Origin: Rhinopithecus roxellana
Lineage: Eukaryota; Chordata; Mammalia; Primates; Cercopithecidae
DNA length: 64,000 nucleotides
NCBI RefSeq assembly: GCF_007565055.1
Contig: NC_044554.1
Location: 142,785,463-142,849,462, forward strand
Reading direction: 5' to 3'
The notes beneath the pieces are model-generated. The model searched no databases. It saw only the letters and a list, made by a program, of their open reading frames with translations, and was not told where the DNA came from. The position numbers and the translations under genes are program-made. The first letter of the stretch is position 1; each line of letters starts with the position of its first letter. Positions 23,398-35,599 of this stretch are shown piece after piece.

Positions 23398-24000
23398 GAT
23401 CAAGGCCATTTCCATCACAGGCATGGCGGCTAACACTAGTACCAGCTCCTTACAGCTGCTACTGCTAGAGCTTATAGACAAATCTAAGAATCAAAAATTC
23501 TCATTGTGATGAAGATTGATAAGGAAATTGTTGATACTCTTCTAGGATTTGATAACTTTGTCAATACAGTACTACAAGATATCACTGATTTTGAAATCCC
23601 ACCAGAAGAAAGAGTACTAAATTAGATCAGATTTCACTAAATAGAAATAATATAATAATGTTGGTTCATGGAGGAGGAGGACCTGAGGTATGAATGTGTT
23701 TCCTTGACTTATGCTGGATTCTGTTTTGTCTTGTAATGAAAAGAAAATAGATTTTTTTTTTTTTTTTTGCCTTTTAGTGTTTAGATCTTATAAAACTAAG
23801 TTTCCTATTAAGGGAAATGTTTTGAAGGCATATACCCATTTTTGTAAGTTAATCATGATTATCTTGGAAAAAAAAGAAAAAAGTTTCTTTGAAGATTAAA
23901 ATAGAGGTGTTTTGGTTAAAAAATTTCATCAAGATATTATAAAATATAAATTGCTACTTCTTAATTTTGCCTAAGACTCAATAAATGTGTTTAATTATAA
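23398..24000 (+). pseudogene. LSM5P (parent LSM5): LSM5 processed pseudogene
   Basis: Intronless copy of LSM5, one subunit of the heptameric LSm2-8 ring that binds the U6 snRNA 3' end in the nucleus and of the LSm1-7 mRNA-decay ring in the cytoplasm. The parental start aligns at 23423 (MAANTSTSSLQLLLLELIDK) and the parental stop at 23690-23692, after GGGGPEV. The 270-bp span compares with a 276-bp parental CDS. It is broken: a frameshift after codon 20 leads to a TGA at about 23507, DKEIVDTLLGFDNFVN is read in another frame, and a further in-frame stop follows the arginine-rich ITPEGRR-equivalent region. A 5' UTR-like GGCCATTTCCATCACAGGC precedes the start. AATAAATGTG near 23980 may be the poly(A) signal of the 3' UTR; no A-tail remains, so the right end is approximate. 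Confidence 0.9.
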
Positions 24001-24104
24001 ACACCCAAGGCTGTGTTCAGTTTCTAGAAGTGTTTCTTCTTATCATCTAGCTGGTTATTGAGTTTCATTATGATCAACTCTTTATTTCTGGAAAACTTGC
24101 TTTC

Positions 24105-24523
24105 CAGATTTGAGATGTTCCTCGACTTACGGTGGAGTTACATCTTGATAAGCACATTATAAGTTGAAAATATTGCAAGTTGAAAATGCATTTAATATAC
24201 CTAAACTACTGAATATTATAGCTTAGCCTAGCCTACCTTAAGTGTGTTCAGAACACTTATATTAGTCTTCAACTGGGTAAAATCATCTGGCAACACACTG
24301 CACTGTAGAGTATTGGTTTACCCTCCAGATTGCATGGCTGACTGGAAGCTGGGACTCACTGCCTCTGCCCAGCACAAGAGAGTCTGCTACTATGTATCAC
24401 TAGCCTGGGAAAATATCAAAATTCAACATTTAAAGTATGATTTCCACTAAAGGCATATCGCTTTTGCACCATTATGAAGTAGAAAACTTGTAAGTCAAAC
24501 CATGGTAAGTCAGGGACCATCTG
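24105..24523 (+). mobile_element. Tigger DNA transposon relic (~420 bp)
   Basis: Terminal inverted repeats are visible: TTCCTCGACTTACGGTGG near 24117 and its near complement CCATGGTAAGTCAGGGACCA near 24501, ending ...ATCTG followed by TA. The interior contains ATAGCTTAGCCTAGCCTACC and GCATATCGCTTTTGCACCAT, typical of a TcMar-Tigger element. The middle, including the transposase, is deleted. Confidence 0.85.
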
Positions 24524-25235
24524 TATTGGAAATCTGACATTATTATCTATATGTCCTTTATAATTTGCATCTCTCTAGCCTGCCTCCACAGAGGCCTAAA
24601 TTTCTCATTGGTTTTTTTTAACCGATTTGATCCTTGCAGTAGTCAGTTTATTCTTTATTTTTCCCATTACAGTAAAAAGGTTAGCAATCACACTTTTCAT
24701 TTTGAAACCTCTTTTCTAGCTTCAATTGTTTTGTTTATGACTATAGATCTTGTTTTTATATCTGTGTGATAAGATGTTTCTGTAAGGGGTGTAGCCAGCT
24801 ATTAAACCTCTAGAGTGACCTCATTTCCTAAGCCTGCACCTTTGCCAGGTTTACACTGTGGGTGCCTTTGTAGCTCCCCACTGTATGAAGACTCCAGGTT
24901 TTATTGCACCTCCTGGAAATGCCAGCAGAATGAACAATTTCTCCCACAAATCATCGCATGACTTAGCTTTATTTTCAGGCCCCACTGCAAACCTGTTGGA
25001 GGCAGATAGTGTTCCTTCACTTACGCCCTGCAGGCTGTCTTTTATACATATTAGATTATGGACATGTCAGTCCTCACACTCTGATCTTGTCTGTGCTGTC
25101 TTAGAGAGATTTCTTGAATTTTCAGTTTGACTAAGTACATCTTTCTGTCATTTTCAAGAGGGTATAATTGTTTCCTTACTATGTTCAAAAAAGAAGAATG
25201 TGGGCTGAGTTTGGCATCTTGTACAGAATGCTACC
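24524..25235. other. Stretch without a recognised gene or repeat
   Basis: No feature recognised. Open frames at 24551-24769 and 24858-25130 (plus) show no domain and no known family. Confidence 0.5.
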
Positions 25236-25239
25236 ATTT

Positions 25240-25370
25240 ACTCCACTTTAAATTGAACCTAAGATAGGTTGAGTGACTTGTCCAAACTCACAGTAAGTAG
25301 CAGAGCCTGGTCTTAAACGTAGATCATTTGAATCCAAATTTTGTGTTCTTTCCACTAGGAAGGCAGTATG
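25240..25370 (-). repeat. MIR, antisense
   Basis: GGTTGAGTGACTTGTCCAAA, then ACAGTAAGTAGCAGAGCCTG and a final TGTTCTTTCCACTA, is the antisense order of the conserved MIR core. Diverged but collinear. Confidence 0.75.
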
Positions 25371-25674
25371 CATAGTAGTTAAGAGTGGGAGTCCTACAGA
25401 AGGAGAGTAGACAGGTTCTAACATCTGGAGGAGTGGGCCCATAGGGGACCACGACAAGGAATTGATTCTCCAGCCAAGCATGAACATGAAAAGAGAATTT
25501 TCTTTTTACATTTTACCTTACAGTGTGACCACTGATTTCAATCCCACCTTTTGTGATGCTTTCTCTAACAATGTTGTCATTGCCTTAACAATTGTCATGA
25601 CTTGTTAGTTATGTGAGGAGAAGTGATCATGGGGCCATTTGCCCTGAGCATCCAGCCTCCAGTGGTCCTTCTAT

Positions 25675-25830
25675 TCTGGGGCTAGGATGTCTGGGTTCCA
25701 ATCCTGCTCAGTAGCCACCATGACCACAGACAAATTACTAATGCAAATAGAAATGATGATAATGTTTATCGTACAGAAGTGTTGTAATGATGAAATGTGA
25801 GAGAACATGAAAAGTGACAGCAGTCAGTAC
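25675..25830 (+). repeat. MIR, sense, diverged
   Basis: Reads GTCTGGGTTCCAATCCTGCT, then a decayed core, then ATGATGATAATGTTTATCGT and a GTGTTGTAATGATGAAATGT stretch, in the order expected of a sense MIR. Confidence 0.6.
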
Positions 25831-28800
25831 CTTCCCAAACATGTGGGCCTACCTTAGAGTAGGCTCTTTGGTCTCTTCGGTAGTTAATGAAGATAAAACA
25901 GTAAATACAAAGGTCAAGTTGCTCTCTTTTTTGGAAAAGAAAAGAAATGAGTATTTAAAAAATGATAGCTGATGAGTTCCCAATAAATATTAGCTTCTCT
26001 TATTTATTATATAACTATTATTCAAGTGAGCCCACTAAGCCCAGAAACTAGTGAGAAAACTCTTTTAGCAATAAGATGGGCTGATGTACTAGGTATTTTC
26101 CCAAAACATGATTTTTTAGAGGGTAGACTTCTCTCAAGATGGGTAGGAGCCAGTTTTGAAAATTCATGATTCAAGTACTAATTCCATTTCAATTTTAAAC
26201 AAGTTTAATTCAGTTTTGTTCATATTTTTCTTGGCCCAATAAATTATCCTAGTGAGCTGTTTGTCTGCGGAGGAGGTGGGTTTGCAACCTGAAGAGTCAA
26301 TTTGGAAGTTCAACAGGAGCTGAGCTGAGCTACTCTCTGACTCTGACATTAGATGTCACTGCAATCAAAGGAAAGTAGAGCGGGCAACCTAGCAGTGAAG
26401 TGAAACTTCAATGTGGTGGAGGAAAGAGAAGTGTTTAAACTGTGGTGCAAAGTTCCTGGATAAGAACTTCTGACATGATTTGCGTATCCACCTTGCCATG
26501 GGGAAAAAGGAGCATTTTAATATATGTATGGCAACTGCATTCATTTTCCTAAGACATTGACTAGGAAAAACTCCTAACCACTTTGCATATCTTGGTATTT
26601 CTTCCCCTAATAGATAACAGAACTGATAGAGGCCCCCAAGGATTTTCAGTGCAGAATATTCCTAACAGGTTCTAAATGATAATTTTACGGACCAGATCAC
26701 CAAGTCTAGTTCTTCTGAGCTTAATGCTTAAGGCTTAAGTTGTCTTTCAAATATTCTTCAATTATATACTTTATCAGGTGTTTTTAAAGTTTCTTTGCTT
26801 AAAGATGTGAAGAACCCCAGGTTACTAGTATTTGTGTGTTAAGAGTAGAATTACCAGATACATTCACATTTGTTTACTTAAGCAAAATATCTACAAACAG
26901 TTGGAGGGCAGGGGACCAAACTAATGTTTCCATTTATTGCTAGGCAACTGGGTGAACTGAAAAGTCCATCCTCCCAAGGGATATTATATTAAATATATAT
27001 TTTTATGTATGTGAACTGGCACACACTATTGGAATACATTCAGACTATCTCACAATTGATGTGGTATAGGTACCAATGAATTAAATCTAGTCATGGCTAG
27101 GGCTTTCGGTGGAAAATAAGGGCACTCCATATGGGTGTAGGGAGGATCCGATGGGGAACAACCGCTGTAGTACCTATTTATCAACTCTTGAGGGAAGTAC
27201 TTTGACATATTAATAACTGGGATGACTGTACCAGTATTTATTGGTTGAATATCAGCCTGCGTGTGTATAACTTGGCTTATCAAGAGCCCACAAGATCTCT
27301 GGTTTAGGTTCCAAGTACAAGTATCAAAGTTCATTCTCATTACCCTCTTGATAATGGTCTGAGCTGCTCATTTTTACATTGCTTTAGTGGTGGGAAGGTC
27401 CCACATGGAGAGAAATGTTATGAAATATGCAGAGAGAAGCTTGGTCTTTACATGTCTACGTCTTTTTTCAAGCTATGATGAAGGCTTTGATTCTGATGGG
27501 CATCAAGAGGCGGATACAGCTCTGAAGATTCAGAAAGGCAGATTCGTGTCTAACATAACTACATTACTTTGGTGATCCCAGGAAGTAGACTGATGCTGGG
27601 GATAGGAGTGGGGGGTTCTCAGTACTGGTGACAAAGTTTATTTTAAAGTATCTTGATTTTTTTCCTTTGCTCTTCGTGAGAATTAATGCAATATATGTAA
27701 ACTGTTTCATGTAGATAGGTTGAAGAAGAGAGACTGGATAGCAAGGGCCTGAGAGCAAGCAGTTTTCATGTTCAAGGTGTTTTTGCATAATGTGCAGTGC
27801 TTAGTTTACTGAGTCCATAGTAATTACCTAATTGTTATTTGACACTTGATTGATATTTTTGTTTCCTGTTGATTATTCTCATTGAGAAGAAATGGAAGTA
27901 TTCAGAAGCTGTTCTTCTGAATACTTGTATTATTTTCTTGGTGATTCCGAACCAAACTTACAGCTAAATTATCTGGGTTATATTAATCTTTGCATGCATT
28001 AAAACTGCTAAGTTTTTATAATGGAAGGAAAGAGGACTACTGCTTATATATGTCTCAATGTGTCTGTGCCACGCTGTTTTAATTATGCCAAGTGTTCACT
28101 GACAAAAGGATGAATGGAACATACAATTTAAAAATATGAACATGTTATTAATATTTGGCGCTATAACTTTAACAATCACTGATTACTGTCATGTTTAGGG
28201 ACCTTGTCTCACCAATACCAGACACATATTGATGTCACAATGAACTGTATTTTTCTACTGTTATGTGAAATTACTTTCTTTTAATTCCACCATTTCTCAT
28301 TGTTTGGCCACTTTTACTTAGGGGTTTTCTATTTCATTGTTACATGTATTTTTGTTGTTGTTGTTTCAGTGTCTTAAAAATTCCAATTCTTAAGGTTGAG
28401 TCCATCGTACATCTTTGGATTTCACAGTATATAGTTAGGCTATAGTCTTGTCAAGATGAGAAATTACCATGATGCCATGATAGCTTCTAACTATGCTACT
28501 GTTTCAGAAGTCAGGATCCAAGGTCTCATAGACCAAATTAAGACCTCAAACTACATGGTTTACTGAGTCAAAACACAGTGAGAAGCAAGTGGCAAAGAGT
28601 AACATAACTTGGATGGGATGCAATTGAGAAGGAGGGACTACAATACTTAAATCCAGAGCTGCATTATATCCATATATCCTGCCCCTTTCCACTTCATTAG
28701 TATTCCCTGCTAATGGTAGGCTTATGATGACTGAGTTGCACGTGGGAAAGGAGGCTCAGCAGAAAGAAAGTGCTCAAAGTCACGTTGGTATATCTGAGAG

Positions 28801-29030
28801 ACTACAGGGCAAAATGGCCAGTAGCTATTTTTAAATAGCAATGACTTTTGTCTGTATGGGGCAGAAAACATGAGGAGCCAGAATGAGTGTCAACAATGGG
28901 TGACTGACTTAACTATGATGTTAATGAAGGCGGCACGATTTGAATCTAGAAAACAATATATATATACACACACACACTTATATGTATATACTTTTACATC
29001 TTTAATGATATTTAATTTGAATAAAGTGCA
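25831..29030. other. Mostly unique 3.2-kb stretch, no gene seen
   Basis: The least repeat-dense part of the window. A frame at 27340-27050 (minus, 96 codons) has no domain I recognise. Low-complexity notes: GTT units near 28352 and a TA/CA run near 28958-28990. No exon with convincing splice sites. Confidence 0.5.
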
Positions 29031-29393
29031 TCCATTTAAAATTATATTTCTAAGACTTTTGAAGAAATTACACACTCATGTAACTTCTAGCACAATCAAG
29101 ATATAGAATATTTTCATCAGTTCCCAAAATTTCCTTGGGCCACTTTGCAGTCAATGGCCCACCCTAAACCCTAGACAACCACTACTCTTCTTTCTGTCTG
29201 TATAAATTAATTTTGTCTTTTCTAAATAAAATTATATAGAATGTGGTCTTTTGTGTTTAGCTTCTTAGGCTAACAACATTTTTGAGATTCATCCATGTTA
29301 TTTCATGTATCGGTAGTTCATTCATTGTTATTGCTGAGTGTTATTCCACTATATAAACAGATCTCAATTTGTTTAGCCACTCACCTATTTTTT
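29031..29393 (-). mobile_element. L1M (MC-ME type) 3' part, antisense
   Basis: Antisense ORF2/3' sequence: CACAATCAAGATATAGAATA near 29090, GAGATTCATCCATGTTATTT near 29284, TTGCTGAGTGTTATTCCACT near 29331. The young L1 at 29402 begins where it stops. Confidence 0.8.
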
Positions 29394-29401
29394 TTCTGAT
29401 T

Positions 29402-32400
29402 TTTTTTCTTTTCTATTTTTTTAAACTTTTATTTTAAGTTCCGGGTTACATGTGGAGGTTTGTTACACAGGTAAACTTGTGTCATGGGGGTTTCTTGTAC
29501 TGATTATTTTATCACCCAGGTATTACGCCTAGTGTGTCTTAGTTATTATTCCCTCTCCTCTCCCTTCTCCTATTCTCCACTCTCCAATAGGCCCCAGTGT
29601 GTGTTGTTCCCCTCTGTGTATCCATGTGTTCTCATCATTTTGTTCCCTTAGAAGTGAAAACATGTGGTATTTGGTTTTCTGTTCCTGTGTTAGTTTGCTA
29701 AAGATAAAGGCCTCCAGCTCCATCTGTGGCCCTGCAAAGGACATAGTCTCATTCTTTTTAGTGGCTGCATAGTGTTTTATGGTGTATATGTGCCACATTT
29801 TCTTTATCCAGTCTATTATTGATGGGCATTTAGGTTGATTCCATGTCTTTGCTATTGTGAATAGTGCTGCAATGAACATACATGTGTGTGTGTCTTTATA
29901 ATAGAATGATTTATATTCCTTTGGGTATATACCCAGTAATGGTATTGCTGAGTCAAATGGTATTTCTATCTTTAGGTCTTGAGGAATTGCCACACTGTCT
30001 TCCACAATGGTTGAATTAATTTATACTCACACCAACAGTGTTTAACCATTCCCTTTTCTCCACAAACTCCCCAGCATCTGTTACTTTTTGACTTTTTCAT
30101 AATAGACATTCTGACTGGCGTGAGATGGTATCTCATTGTGATTTTGATTTGCATTTCTCTGATAATTAGTGTCACTGAGTTTTTTTTTTTTTTCCCCAAA
30201 GGATTGTTGGCTGTATGTATGTCTTCTTTTGAAATGTGTCTGTTCATGTTCTTTGCTCACTTTTTAGTTTTAGTTATTTTTTTTTTCCTTGTAAACTTGT
30301 TTAAGTTCTTTATAGATGCTGGATACTAGACCTTTGTTAGATGGATAAACTGCAAAAAATTTCTCCCATTCTCTAAGTTGCCTGTTCACTCTGATGATAG
30401 TTTATTTTCCTGTGCAGAAGCTCTTTAGTTTAATTAGATCTCATTTGTCAATTTTGGCTTTTGTCACAATTGCTTCTGGCATTTTCATCATGAAACATTT
30501 GCCCATGGTTGTCCTGAGTGGTACTGCCTAGATTTTCTTCTAGGATTTTTATAGTTTTAGGTTTTATATTTAAGTCTTTAATCCATCTTCAGTTAATTTT
30601 TGTGTATGGTGTAAGGAAGGGGTCAAATTTCAATTTTTTGCATATGGCTAGCCAGTTCTCTCGCACCATTTATTAAATAGGGAATCCTTTCCCCATTGCT
30701 TGTTTTTATCAGGTTTGTAGAAGATCAGATGGTTGTAGATGTGTGGTCTCATTTCTGATTTCTCTATTCTGTTCCATTGGTCTATGTGTCTGTTCTTATA
30801 CCAGTACCAGTGTTTTGGGTACTGTAGCATTATAGTATAGTTTGAAGTTGGATAGCATGATGTCTCCAGCTTTGTTCTTCTTGCTTAGGATTGACTTAGC
30901 TATTTGGGCTCTTTTTTGGTTCCATATGAATTTTAAAATAGTATTTTCTAATTGTGTGAAGAATGTCAGTGGCAATTTAATGGGCATAGCATTAAATCTA
31001 TAAGTTACTTTGGGTAATATGGCCATTTTAATGCTATTGATTGTTCCTTTCCATGAGCATGGAATGTTTTCCCATTTGTTTGTGTCCTCTGATTTCTTTG
31101 AGCAGTGGTTTGTAGTTCTCCTTGAAGAGGTCCTTCACTTTCCTTGTTAGCTGTATTCCTAGGTATTTTGTTATTTTTGTAGCAATTGTGCATGGGAGTT
31201 CATTCATGATTTTCCTCTCTGCTTGCCTGTTGTTGGTGTATAGAAATGCTAGTAATTTTTGCACATAGATTTTATATCCTGAGACTTCACTTAAATTACT
31301 TATCAGCTTAAGAAACTTTTGGGGTTTTCTAGATACAGGATCATGTCATCTGCAAACAAAGGTAATTTGACTTCCTTACTTCCTATTTGAACACACTTTA
31401 TCTTTTCTCTTTATCTTTTCTCTTCCCTGGCCAGAACTTTCAATACTCTGTTGAATAGGAGTGATGAGAGAGGGCATCCTTGTCTTATGTTGATTTTCCA
31501 AGGGAATGCTTCCAGCTATTGTCCATTCAGTGTGATATTGACTATGAGCTTGTCAATAATGGATCTTATTTTGAGGTATGTTCCTTCAATACCTAGTTTA
31601 TTGAGAGTTTTAAACATAAAGGGATCCTTAATTTTATTGAAGGCCTTTTCTGCATTTATTGAAATAATCATATGGTTTTTGTCTTTAGCCCTATTTATGT
31701 GATGAATCACATTTATTGATTTGTAGATGTGGAACTAACCTTGCGTTCCAGGGATGAGGTCAACTTGATCATGGTGTATAAGCTTTTTGATATGCTGTGG
31801 ATTCAGTTTGCCAGTATTTTATTGATAATTTTTGCATCAATGTTCATCAAGATTATTGACCTGAAGTTTTCTTTTTTTGTTGTACCTCTGCCAGGTTTTG
31901 GCATCGGAATGATTCTGGCCTCATAGAATGATTTAGTGGGGAGTCCCTCCTTTTCGATTTTTTGGAATAATTTCAGTAGAAAAGGTACCAGCTCTTCTTT
32001 GTACCTCTGGTAGAATTCCACTGTGAATTTGTCTGGTCCTGGGCTTTTTTTTTTGGTTAGTAGGCTATTTACTACTGCCTCAATTTCGGAACATGTCATT
32101 GGTCTATTCAGGAATTCAATTTCTTCCTGGTTCAGTCTTCAGAGAGTGTGAGTGTCTAGGAATTTATCCATTTCTTCTAGATTTTCTAGTTTATGTGCAG
32201 AGAGGTGTTTATAGTATTCTCTGATGGTTGTTTGTATTTCTGTGGGGTCAGTGGTGAGATTCCCCTTATTTCTGATTGTGCTTATTTGATTCTTTTATCT
32301 TTTCTCCTTTATTAGTCTGGCTAGTGGTCTATCTATTTTATTATTATTATTATTATTATTTTCAAAAAACCAGCTCCTGGATTCACTGATTTTTCAAAGG

Positions 32401-35041
32401 GATTTTTTTGTGTTTCTATCTCCTTCAGTTTGGCTCTGATCTTGGTTACTTCTTGTCTTCTGCTAGCTTTAGTGTTTGTTTGGTCTTGATTCTCTAGTTC
32501 TTTCAGTTGAAATGTTAGATTGTTAACTTGAGATCTTTCTAGCTTTTTGATGTGGACATTTAGTGCTATAAATTTTCCTCTTAACACTGATTTAGCTGCT
32601 TTCCAGAGATTCTGGTACATTGTCTCTTTATTCTCATTTGTTTCAAAGAACTTCTTGATGTCTGCCTTAATTTTATTATTTAACCAAGAGTCATTCAGGT
32701 ATAGGTTGTTCAATTTCCATGTAGACGTGTGATTTTGAGTGGATTTCTTAATCTTGAGTTCTAATTTGATCATGCTATGGTCTGAGAGACTATTTGTTAT
32801 TATTTCAGTTCTTTTGCATTTGCTGAGGCTTGTTTTACTTTGGCTTATGTCATCAATTTTAGAGTAAATGCCATGCAGTAATGAGAATAACGCATATTCT
32901 GTTGTTTTTGGGTGGAGGGTTCTGTAGATACCTATCAGGTCCACCTGATCCTTAGCTGAATTTAGGTCCTTTGTTAATTTTGTCTTGGTGATCTGTCTAA
33001 TACTGTCAGTGGGGTGTTAAAGTCTCCTACTATTACTATGTGGAAGTCTAGGTCTCTTTGTAGGTCTCCAAGAACTTACTTTATGAATCTGGGCACTCCT
33101 GTATTGGGTTCATGTATATTTAGGATAGTTCCCTCTTGTTAAATTGAACACTTTACCACTATGTAATGCCCTTCTTTGTCTTTTTTTAATCTTTGTTGGT
33201 TTAAAGTCTGTTTCTTCAGACTCCTGCTTTTTTCTGTTTTCCATTTGTTTTGTAAATTTTCCTCCATTCGTTTATTTTGAGCCTGTGTGTGTCTTTGCAC
33301 ATGCGATAGGTCTCTTGAAGACAGCATACTGATGAGTCTTGGCTCTTTATCCAGCTTGCTATTCTGTGTCTTTTAGTTGGGGGCATTTAGCTCATTTATA
33401 TTTAAGGTTAGTATTGTTAAGTGTGACTTTGATCCTGCCATTATGATGCTAGCTGGTTATTATGCAGACTTGTTTGTGATTGCTTCATAGTGTCACTGGT
33501 CTCTATATTTCAGTGTGTTTTTGTAGTGGCTGGTAACAGTTTTTCCTTTCCATATTTAGTGCTTCCTTCAGAAGCTCCTGCAAGGCAGGCCTGATGGTAA
33601 TGAATTCCCTCAGCATTTGCTTGTCTGAAAAGGATCTTATTTATCTTTTGCTTATGAAGTTTAGTTTGGCCGGATTAAAATTCTGAGTTGGAAACTATTT
33701 TCTTTAAGAATGTTGAATATTGGCTCCCTAATTCCTCTGGCTTACAGGGTTTCCACTGAGAGGTCCCCCATTAGTCTGATGGGTTTCCCTTTGTATGTGA
33801 CCTGGTCTTTCTCTGTGACTGCCCTTAATGTTTTATCTTCTATTTCAATTTGGAGAATCTGATAATTATTTGTCTTGGGGTTGATCTTCTCATGAAGTAT
33901 CTTTCTAGGGTTTCCTGCATTTCCTGAATTTGAATGTTGGCCTGTCATGCTAGGTTGGGGAAATTCTCCTGAATGATATCCTGAGGTATGTGTTCCAACT
34001 CGGTTCCATTTTCCTTGTCTGTTTCAGGTATCCTAATCTGTCATAGGTTTGGTCTCTTTACATAACCCATAATTCTCAGAGGTTTTCATTCTTTTTTCTC
34101 TATTCTTATCTGCCTGTATTATTTCAGAAAGATAGTCTTCAAGCTCTGAGGTTCTTTCCTCCACTTGGTCTATTCTGCTATTGATAGTTGTGATTGCATT
34201 GTGAAGTTCTTGTGTTTTTCAGCTCCATCAGCTCAGTTATGTTCCTCTCTAAACTGGCTTTTCTGACTATAAGGTCCTGTATTGTTTTATCATGATTCTT
34301 AGCTTCTTGCATTGGGTTACAACATGCTCCTTTAGCTTAGCAAAGTTTGTTATTACTCACCTTCTGAAGCCTCTTTCTGTCAATACAATCTTCTCAGCCT
34401 CAGCCCAGTTCTGTGCCCTTGGTGGAGAAGTGTTGTGGTCATTTGGAGGATAAGAGGCATTCTGGCTCTTTGAGTTTTCAGCCTTTTTTTTCATTGATTA
34501 TTTCTCATCTTTACGGGCTTATCTACCTTCAGTTTTTGAAATTGCTGACCTTTGAATGGGGTTTTTGTGTTTTTTGTTGTTGGTGGTGGTGGTGTTTTCT
34601 GTTTGATGGATTTTCCATCTTGGCAGGGATCTGGGAGTCAGAGTATGTAAAACTCCTAGGTCTCTGCATGCCTGAGTGGCTGCTCTGCCAAGACTCCATA
34701 CAGCTGTGTGTATTGGACCCAAGGCCCTGGTGGTCTGGGCTCAGAAGGGGATCTCCTGATTCACAGATTGCAAAGATCCATAGGGGAAGTGTGGCTTCCT
34801 GGGCAGGGTTGCACAATCACTTACCACCTCCACTGGCTAGGGGTGGGGGTTCTCTTGATTCCGTGCCACTCCTGGGTAGGCCACTGCCTTTCCCTGCTTC
34901 TCCTTGTTCTCCATGGGTCCAGCTGCTTGCCTGTTTATGAAAGAATCTGGATACCAGTTGAAGGTACTGAATTCACTCATCCCTTTTCTTTCCTCTCTGT
35001 CAGTGCCGTGGACCCTAGCTTTCTAATCAGTCATCTTGCCT
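29402..35041 (-). mobile_element. Near-complete L1P element, antisense, dead
   Basis: About 5.6 kb, running from the poly(A) complement and 3' UTR (AAGTTCCGGGTTACATGTGG near 29436) through ORF2 and ORF1 to a 5' UTR end (complement GAGGCAAGATGACTGATTAG near 35041). ORF2 pieces read on the minus strand include the reverse-transcriptase FADD box at 31345-31356, KKSPGPDKFT and LNKILAN-type segments in 32099-31803, and an endonuclease end plus linker in 32944-32333. ORF1 C-terminal material lies at 33948-33742. Frameshifts and stops break both ORFs in many places, so it cannot move. A (TTA)n run lies at 32338-32358. The repeats CACCTATTTT at 29392-29401 and 35043-35052 are a possible target duplication. 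The older-style 5' end suggests an early L1PA or L1PB subfamily. Confidence 0.9.
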
Positions 35042-35059
35042 CCACCTATTTTGTTGTCC

Positions 35060-35560
35060 AAACTTGCCTCCATTTCTTTATTTTAAATATGTGGTAGAAT
35101 TCACCATAAAGACAATTGGACCTAGAGTTTTATTTGTGGAAAGTTTAAAATAAAAAAACTTTTTATTTTGAAATAATTATATATTCACAAGGGATTGCAA
35201 AGATAGTCCAGAGAGGTTCTGTGTAACCTTCAGCAGTTTTCCTTATTGATTATATCTTACCTAACTACAATACAATAGCAATGCCGGGAAACTGGTATTG
35301 CCACAAAATGTGTATATAGTTCTGTGCAGTTTTTATGCTATTAATATACAGAGCTATTCCATCATCACAGAAATCTCCCTCATACTATCCTTTTATAGTC
35401 ACCCCATCCTCTTCCCTCCTTCAACTCTGAGCCATGACAATGACTAATCTCCATTTATGGCCTTTAACCTTCCTCTTCTTATAATATAATTATCTTAAAA
35501 ATTTACTCTATATAAATTAAGAACTACTTCAGCATTCTAATGTTTGCTTCAACCTTGAAA
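35060..35560 (-). mobile_element. L1M fragments (RT piece plus 3' end), antisense
   Basis: 35090-35150 resembles antisense RT sequence (GTGGTAGAATTCACCATAAA). From about 35158 a 3' end follows (TTTATTTTGAAATAATTATA, then CAAAGATAGTCCAGAGAGGT and TTCTGTGCAGTTTTTATGCT). The two pieces may be different elements joined by deletion. Confidence 0.65.
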
Positions 35561-35599
35561 CATGATTTAGAAAACTCAAGAAGTTAAGTCTGTTGTATT

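Noticed and set aside
32333..32944. 203-codon minus-strand open frame
   Set aside because: It is L1 ORF2 endonuclease/linker sequence in a broken element, not a host gene.
34413..35097. Two long plus-strand open frames (175 and 129 codons)
   Set aside because: They read the antisense of the GC-richer L1 5' UTR.
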